A program made the translations under genes and the position numbers. Shown here piece after piece: positions 61,097 to 64,000 of a DNA stretch of 64,000 nucleotides. Source of the DNA: Epithemia pelagica (Eukaryota > Bacillariophyta > Bacillariophyceae > Surirellales > Surirellaceae); the NCBI GenBank assembly GCA_946965045.2, contig OX337228.1:1550001-1614000 (forward strand), read 5' to 3'. A model generated the notes under the pieces. That model was not told where the DNA came from. It was given only the letters and a program-made list of their open reading frames with translations, and ran no database searches. The first letter of the stretch is position 1. Each line of letters begins with the position of its first letter.

Positions 61097-63434
61097 CCTC
61101 TCTAGCTAGGTTTACTACCTACTCCTACGAGTACCTACCCATAACTATTACTCCTACTACTCCTACTACTTTTGTATCCGTGTATATGTCGTATTCGTAT
61201 CCATCGTATCCGAAGAATCTTTTTATGATCAACCGTTAACGTTAACGAGCTTCCTATTAGGCTAAAATACCAAGACCAAATAATGAATGATGTATCATCC
61301 CAAAGTTTATAGGACAGCACGTCCACCGTGTAGAACTAGTACATAAGCCACGTATGTAGGGTGTAGTACTAGGTATAAGTAGAAAAGAAAAGAAGGAATC
61401 TTAGTCTTATTCCCGTAATGTGGAGAGGGCAGAAACGAGAGGTTGTGCCGCTCTTGCCTCTTGTGACTTGGCATGAAGAATGAAGAATAAAAAATGAAGA
61501 CCTTGTCTCCTCGAGACAAGGGCGCTTCCCTGGTCTTCGTCATCTCATTATTAGGGGCGACACCGGGGCTCTGAGTGTCCAACTGTGTTTGTCGTCTAGG
61601 CGAGAGCAGTAGTGCTGTCAACAGTGGCAGCAGGCATCATAGGTTATCATTGGTTTTGTTTTGTTGTCTTGTCTGGTCGTCTTCTGTAGTTGTGTTGTTG
61701 CTCCACTTTGGCATCAATCAATTGTTGGATTGTTGCGTTTGGACAAGGAGTTGTTGATTGTTGCATTGGTTCTCTGGAGTGTTTCCGGCTCATCCATGTA
61801 GTTGATTGTTGTTGTCGTCTTCATCAGGTTGTTGTTTTGGCTCTGGTGGGAAAGCTGGGGAAATAAGCCTAAGAGCCAAGGGCACATTGCATCTCTTTTT
61901 CTCAATGCTGCTGCAGTTGATTGTTGTTTTGGACATTGTCTTGTACGTTCGGTGGAGCTGATTGTTGCGCTCGTTGTCATTGTCGCTGCCATTGTCTCGT
62001 ATGGGGAGTTGATGTTTCTGCTTAAAGAAGAAGCTTCCATCGACCAACATCCATCATGGTGGTCCATTGGGATCCATTCGATTGTCTTGGTGGTTCCTTC
62101 TCTGCGGTTGTTGCAATTGGTGGTTGGGTCAGAACATTCCAGTTGATTGCCGCATGTCATTGTCGTGGCTCCATGAATCGTAATGCCAGCAGTAACCATG
62201 CCCTCTCTCTTCCACTTGATGGCCAGCATCTCGTCCTCATTGAACTCTCCTCTGCACTAGCATCTTGATGTAAGCGAAGGCTTTTCCAAAAGCACCTGTG
62301 GGTCCTTGTCGTTGCGGTTTCTCGTCCTATGACAAGTACTCCCTCATGGGTATGTCCAGTGAAGCGTGATGCGAGGGTTTGTGAAATTCCCTTCTGCTAC
62401 ATACAGCGCTGTCGTGACCCGGACAAGTGTCCAACAAACTGTTGAGTAAAACTGGTCACTTCTTGTGCTCGTAGGCTATGGTACAGCGATCCTGTGCTGT
62501 GGCGCTAGGTTAGGTACTGATCATCAATATTTCTAGGACTTCTTTCTGTCCGGTAATTTTTTCCGATATCCTTAAGTTTGTCCTATAAATTAGGGATTAC
62601 GTGGCTTTTCTTCTCTGACGTCTTTCTCGTTTTCGTGTTTCTGATTATGTTGTATACTGTTTATTTCATACTCGTACAGAGACGGACGGACAACCGAGAA
62701 TGAATGACGGATGAAGAGCAGGCAACTCCAAGAAGCCAACCGAAGCGCGGAATCATTCTGATTGGTGCGATTGACTCCGACTAGGATTTTTTGTCTCGTC
62801 TCTCCCTCCTCAATCGCACGCACGTGCCGCAATGCGCGCACGGTGATGGTGATCCCATACAAGACTGGATCATCCCCCATATTCTCTGAATTTCGCGCGC
62901 GTAACCAGCTTCCAACGACCACAACTTTTTCGGGCATCACCCACACTTACGCATCCAAAATCCAAACAACGCCATGGACTAAACTAAAAAGATATCAGAG
63001 ATTTCTCTTGACAAGTGACGCATCAAGGAGAAACTTTTCTCCATACTGTTTGATGTACCATGTGGCAATGATGAGTGATGCGCCTTCCGAAGAGAAAAGA
63101 GAACGTAGGGTGCGCGGCCACATACGGATTGTGCGATAGATATGATAATGTCAGTATTCTCGATTTCCCTTCCCTCCGAAAACATGAGTAATGAACACAC
63201 ATAAATCCAAATAGAAATTTTCTCCAGACAATGCTTAGGCTATCAGGCAAAGATTGGATAAGGATAATGCAATCAAGGTGATCGTCTTAGTATAGGGCAA
63301 GCAGTTAAATAAGTGTCGCAATAGTTGGGCGGGATGCGGCAACGATTGGAAGAATATGGTGTGGTAGGTCTACAAGAAGAAGGAAGTTCCAGGTTGGACA
63401 CATCAATAAGAGTTCATCGACAAAAGGCTTCCTG

Positions 63435-64000
63435 CTATGTGGATGGTTCTTCGTGACATGTTCGGCTGCGTTTGCGCCTGGAACTGTATTCGTCATAAGA
63501 ACTTGTCTGGATAGACTCATCCACCACACATACTGGAGAAGCTTTTCCGGTAGACCGATCGTCTTGGATTACTTCGTCTTCATCGTCCTCCAAAATCTCG
63601 GCCACAGACTTATTTGAGAACTGGAATTCGGATGGAAGCTCTTGACCTTCAAACATGACAGGACACAGCTCTTTGAGCATGTTCCTGGCTTCTCGTACTT
63701 CAGGGGCTTCGGGGAAAAGTCCGGTAACTTCAGCAACACGCTTGAGGAATGTAACTCTAGCATCGTAAGGAAATGGAACCGAATGATGAAGGACCTCAAT
63801 TGCACACAAAATGGAAGCATAGGCAATCATTGATGGCGGGCAAGTGAAAGCAAACTTGGATACACAAACAGAGAGCTCAGCCAAGTATCGTGATACTTCG
63901 TACAGCATTCTCTTGGTTCTTGTGTGCGACTTCAAGTCTCCGGCGATGGACCACATGGGAAGAAGCGAAAAATAATAGGCAATAAATCTCACGTTTGTAG
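63435..64000 (-). CDS. Cyclin, C-terminal part (5' end beyond window)
   Basis: The minus-strand frame is open from the right edge to TAG at 63435, about 188 codons. TNVRFIAYYFSLLP, GDLKSHTRTKRMLYEVSRYL and CPPSMIAYASILCAIEVLHH form the second cyclin fold (TP..F...FL, YL.ELS, PS.IA.AA...A). The tail is acidic and ends with a basic cluster SSRRKRSRTC that could be a nuclear signal. The cyclin box proper is off the window, so A/B/D type cannot be decided. Diatoms have many diatom-specific cyclins, and this may be one. Confidence 0.85.
   Translation of the reverse strand, partial: TNVRFIAYYFSLLPMWSIAGDLKSHTRTKRMLYEVSRYLAELSVCVSKFAFTCPPSMIAYASILCAIEVLHHSVPFPYDARVTFLKRVAEVTGLFPEAPEVREARNMLKELCPVMFEGQELPSEFQFSNKSVAEILEDDEDEVIQDDRSTGKASPVCVVDESIQTSSYDEYSSRRKRSRTCHEEPST

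Larger units (their letters stand above)
60367..63434. other. About 3 kb without a convincing gene
   Basis: Several ORFs of 60-170 codons (for example 61714-62229 minus and 62590-62946 minus) are low in complexity or lack any recognisable feature. The region holds a 16-bp tandem repeat, a 10-bp inverted repeat, CTAGCTAG and CTACTCCTAC motifs (61028-61170), and TTGTTG-rich stretches (61640-62170). It includes the promoter of HSP90 at its left end and the 3' flank of the cyclin at its right end. A non-coding RNA gene cannot be excluded. Confidence 0.5.

Noticed and set aside
61714-62229. 171-codon minus-strand ORF
   Set aside because: Thr/Asn/Ser-rich low complexity with no recognisable motif or neighbouring exons; probably chance.
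1-64000. CRISPR arrays, operons, bacterial promoters or ribosome-binding sites
   Set aside because: The window is eukaryotic nuclear DNA with spliced monocistronic genes; no regularly spaced identical repeats with unique spacers were seen.

Overview
Nuclear DNA of a photosynthetic stramenopile, most likely a diatom. The genes are eukaryotic: spliced (GTACGT/GTAAGT donors, mostly 70-260 nt introns), closely packed on both strands, and rich in Asp, Asn, Gln and Ser tracts. The strongest lineage signal is the HSP90 gene at 57897-60366, whose leader carries an ASAFAP-like junction (TTAFVP) typical of plastid proteins that cross a secondary-plastid envelope. The alpha-carbonic-anhydrase-like protein with a Pro-Thr stalk and the abundance of single-pass low-complexity proteins also fit a diatom. 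Species cannot be fixed from the sequence alone; exon joins below were made by eye.

Layout. 1-3144: a MutY-type adenine glycosylase (minus, running off the left edge) and, divergently, a protein joining an ING N-terminal domain to an SGF29 tandem Tudor domain. 3145-8200: a rearranged stretch with a decayed partial copy of a neighbouring gene, a Crinkler/RHS-type NTPase-nuclease ORF, a MIF-like gene cut off at its first intron, and an intact gene of unknown function. 8201-11372: a 5'-truncated non-LTR retrotransposon with a perfect 18-bp target-site duplication, inserted 20 bp before the start codon of the next gene. 11411-23591: SCI1-like RS protein, Golgi GDP-sugar transporter, a frameshifted single-pass membrane protein, poly(A) polymerase, an unknown membrane protein and a CIA30-domain protein. 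23842-34139: a giant Asp/Gln-rich protein with about 27 FG[DAEG]F motifs, a disrupted metallo-beta-lactamase-fold gene and an unknown large protein. 34664-46777: NF-YB, a saccharopine-dehydrogenase-like enzyme, a 2447-residue NBAS/Sec39-like protein and the mitochondrial Rieske protein. 46990-49364: two gene relics. 49726-64000: a catalytically dead-looking carbonic anhydrase, a KCTD-type BTB protein, exportin-1, plastid HSP90, about 3 kb without a convincing gene, and the 3' part of a cyclin.

Functionally this is mostly housekeeping: DNA repair, chromatin reading, RNA 3' processing, nuclear export, respiration, membrane traffic and plastid chaperoning. There is no operon logic. The accessory content lies at 3.4-11.4 kb and 46.9-49.4 kb. 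The most notable protein-level observations are the ING-SGF29 fusion, the MutY insertion with a PCNA-binding motif and altered iron-sulfur cysteines, the multi-FGxF protein, and the RHS-type ORF occupying the broken MIF intron.
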